A stretch of 6,979 nucleotides of DNA, from the NCBI GenBank assembly GCA_002431915.1, contig DJEP01000068.1, positions 1 through 6,979 of the forward strand, in the 5' to 3' direction. Of this stretch, positions 6,863 through 6,979 are shown one piece after another. A program made the position numbers and the translations under genes. The notes under the pieces were generated by a model. That model was given only the letters and a program-made list of their open reading frames with translations, had not been told where the DNA came from and ran no database searches. How positions within the stretch are numbered: the first letter of the stretch is position 1; every line of letters begins with the position of its first letter. Origin of the DNA: Lachnospiraceae bacterium UBA5895. Lineage in GTDB: Bacteria; Bacillota; Clostridia; Lachnospirales; Lachnospiraceae.

Positions 6863-6890
6863 TTTGTAGTTGTATTCAGTGTACTACAAA
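6863..6890. promoter_or_regulatory. Operator-like inverted repeat over the nfeD promoter
   Basis: TTTGTAGT (6863-6870) and ACTACAAA (6883-6890) are perfect 8-base arms 12 bases apart. The repeat covers the proposed -10 box and transcription start, where a repressor would block polymerase. No regulator gene is in the window and I cannot assign the motif to a known family. As RNA the hairpin would be weak, because of its 12-base loop and AT-rich arms, so DNA binding is the likelier meaning. Confidence 0.5.
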
Positions 6891-6906
6891 TATATGCGCG
6901 TGGCAA
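6878..6906 (-). promoter_or_regulatory. Promoter for the nfeD-stomatin operon
   Basis: On the minus strand TTGCCA (6901-6906) and TACACT (6878-6883) are 17 bases apart. The -35 box matches consensus at five of six positions and the -10 box at four. Transcription would start near 6871, about 25 bases before the nfeD ATG. Confidence 0.55.
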
Positions 6907-6917
6907 CCGGTACTTTC

Positions 6918-6941
6918 GCACGATACTTAGTGGTATTGTGC
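6918..6941. promoter_or_regulatory. Second inverted repeat upstream of the nfeD promoter
   Basis: GCACGATAC (6918-6926) and GTATTGTGC (6933-6941) pair at eight of nine positions around TTAGTG. The centre lies about 58 bases upstream of the proposed nfeD transcription start, where activators often bind. It could equally be a chance dyad or belong to whatever precedes this region. Confidence 0.35.
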
Positions 6942-6963
6942 TGTATATGCGTGTTACATAATC

Positions 6964-6979
6964 AAAAACGGCATCCCTT
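6964..6979 (-). terminator. Possible right half of a terminator of the upstream gene
   Basis: Read on the minus strand the window opens with AAGGGATGCCG followed by five T. This looks like the second arm and T-tract of a rho-independent terminator whose first arm lies outside the window. Only half is visible, so this is a guess. Confidence 0.25.

Overview
The window reads as ordinary chromosomal housekeeping DNA from an anaerobic Firmicute, most likely a Clostridia / Lachnospiraceae gut-type organism. This is inferred from gene content and order (BirA, a small acidic protein, CoaX and DusB in one run), from AGGAGG-type ribosome binding sites, and from protein sequences of clostridial character. 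No marker gene fixes the species. All seven genes lie on the minus strand, so transcription runs from high to low coordinates. I see no mobile element, CRISPR array, tRNA or rRNA.

Right part (about 5290-6979): a two-gene membrane-protein operon. A promoter near 6878-6906, overlapped by an inverted repeat that looks like an operator, drives a short NfeD-like protein (6366-6845). An SPFH/stomatin-like protein of the QmcA/paraslipin type follows (5360-6283). The 82-base gap between them holds three copies of a 7-base motif, two of which form a perfect hairpin. A clear rho-independent terminator at 5290-5330 closes this unit.

Middle and left part (1-5270): a second transcription unit starts at a good sigma-A type promoter (TTGAAA, 17 bases, TATATT) upstream of argF (ornithine carbamoyltransferase). 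The order is argF, birA (biotin ligase/repressor), an uncharacterised 120-residue acidic protein, coaX (type III pantothenate kinase), dusB (tRNA-dihydrouridine synthase), then an unrecognised protein of at least 296 residues that runs off the left edge. argF/birA and the small protein/coaX overlap by the four bases ATGA, which indicates translational coupling. The rest is tightly packed, apart from an 87-base gap after birA. The genes serve different jobs: arginine/carbamoyl-phosphate metabolism, biotin attachment, coenzyme A synthesis and tRNA modification. The cluster is therefore a housekeeping and cofactor neighbourhood rather than one pathway.

Nothing here amounts to a convincing new system. 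The best leads are the unrecognised protein at the left edge, the unknown small protein coupled to coaX, and the regulatory repeats around the nfeD-stomatin operon.
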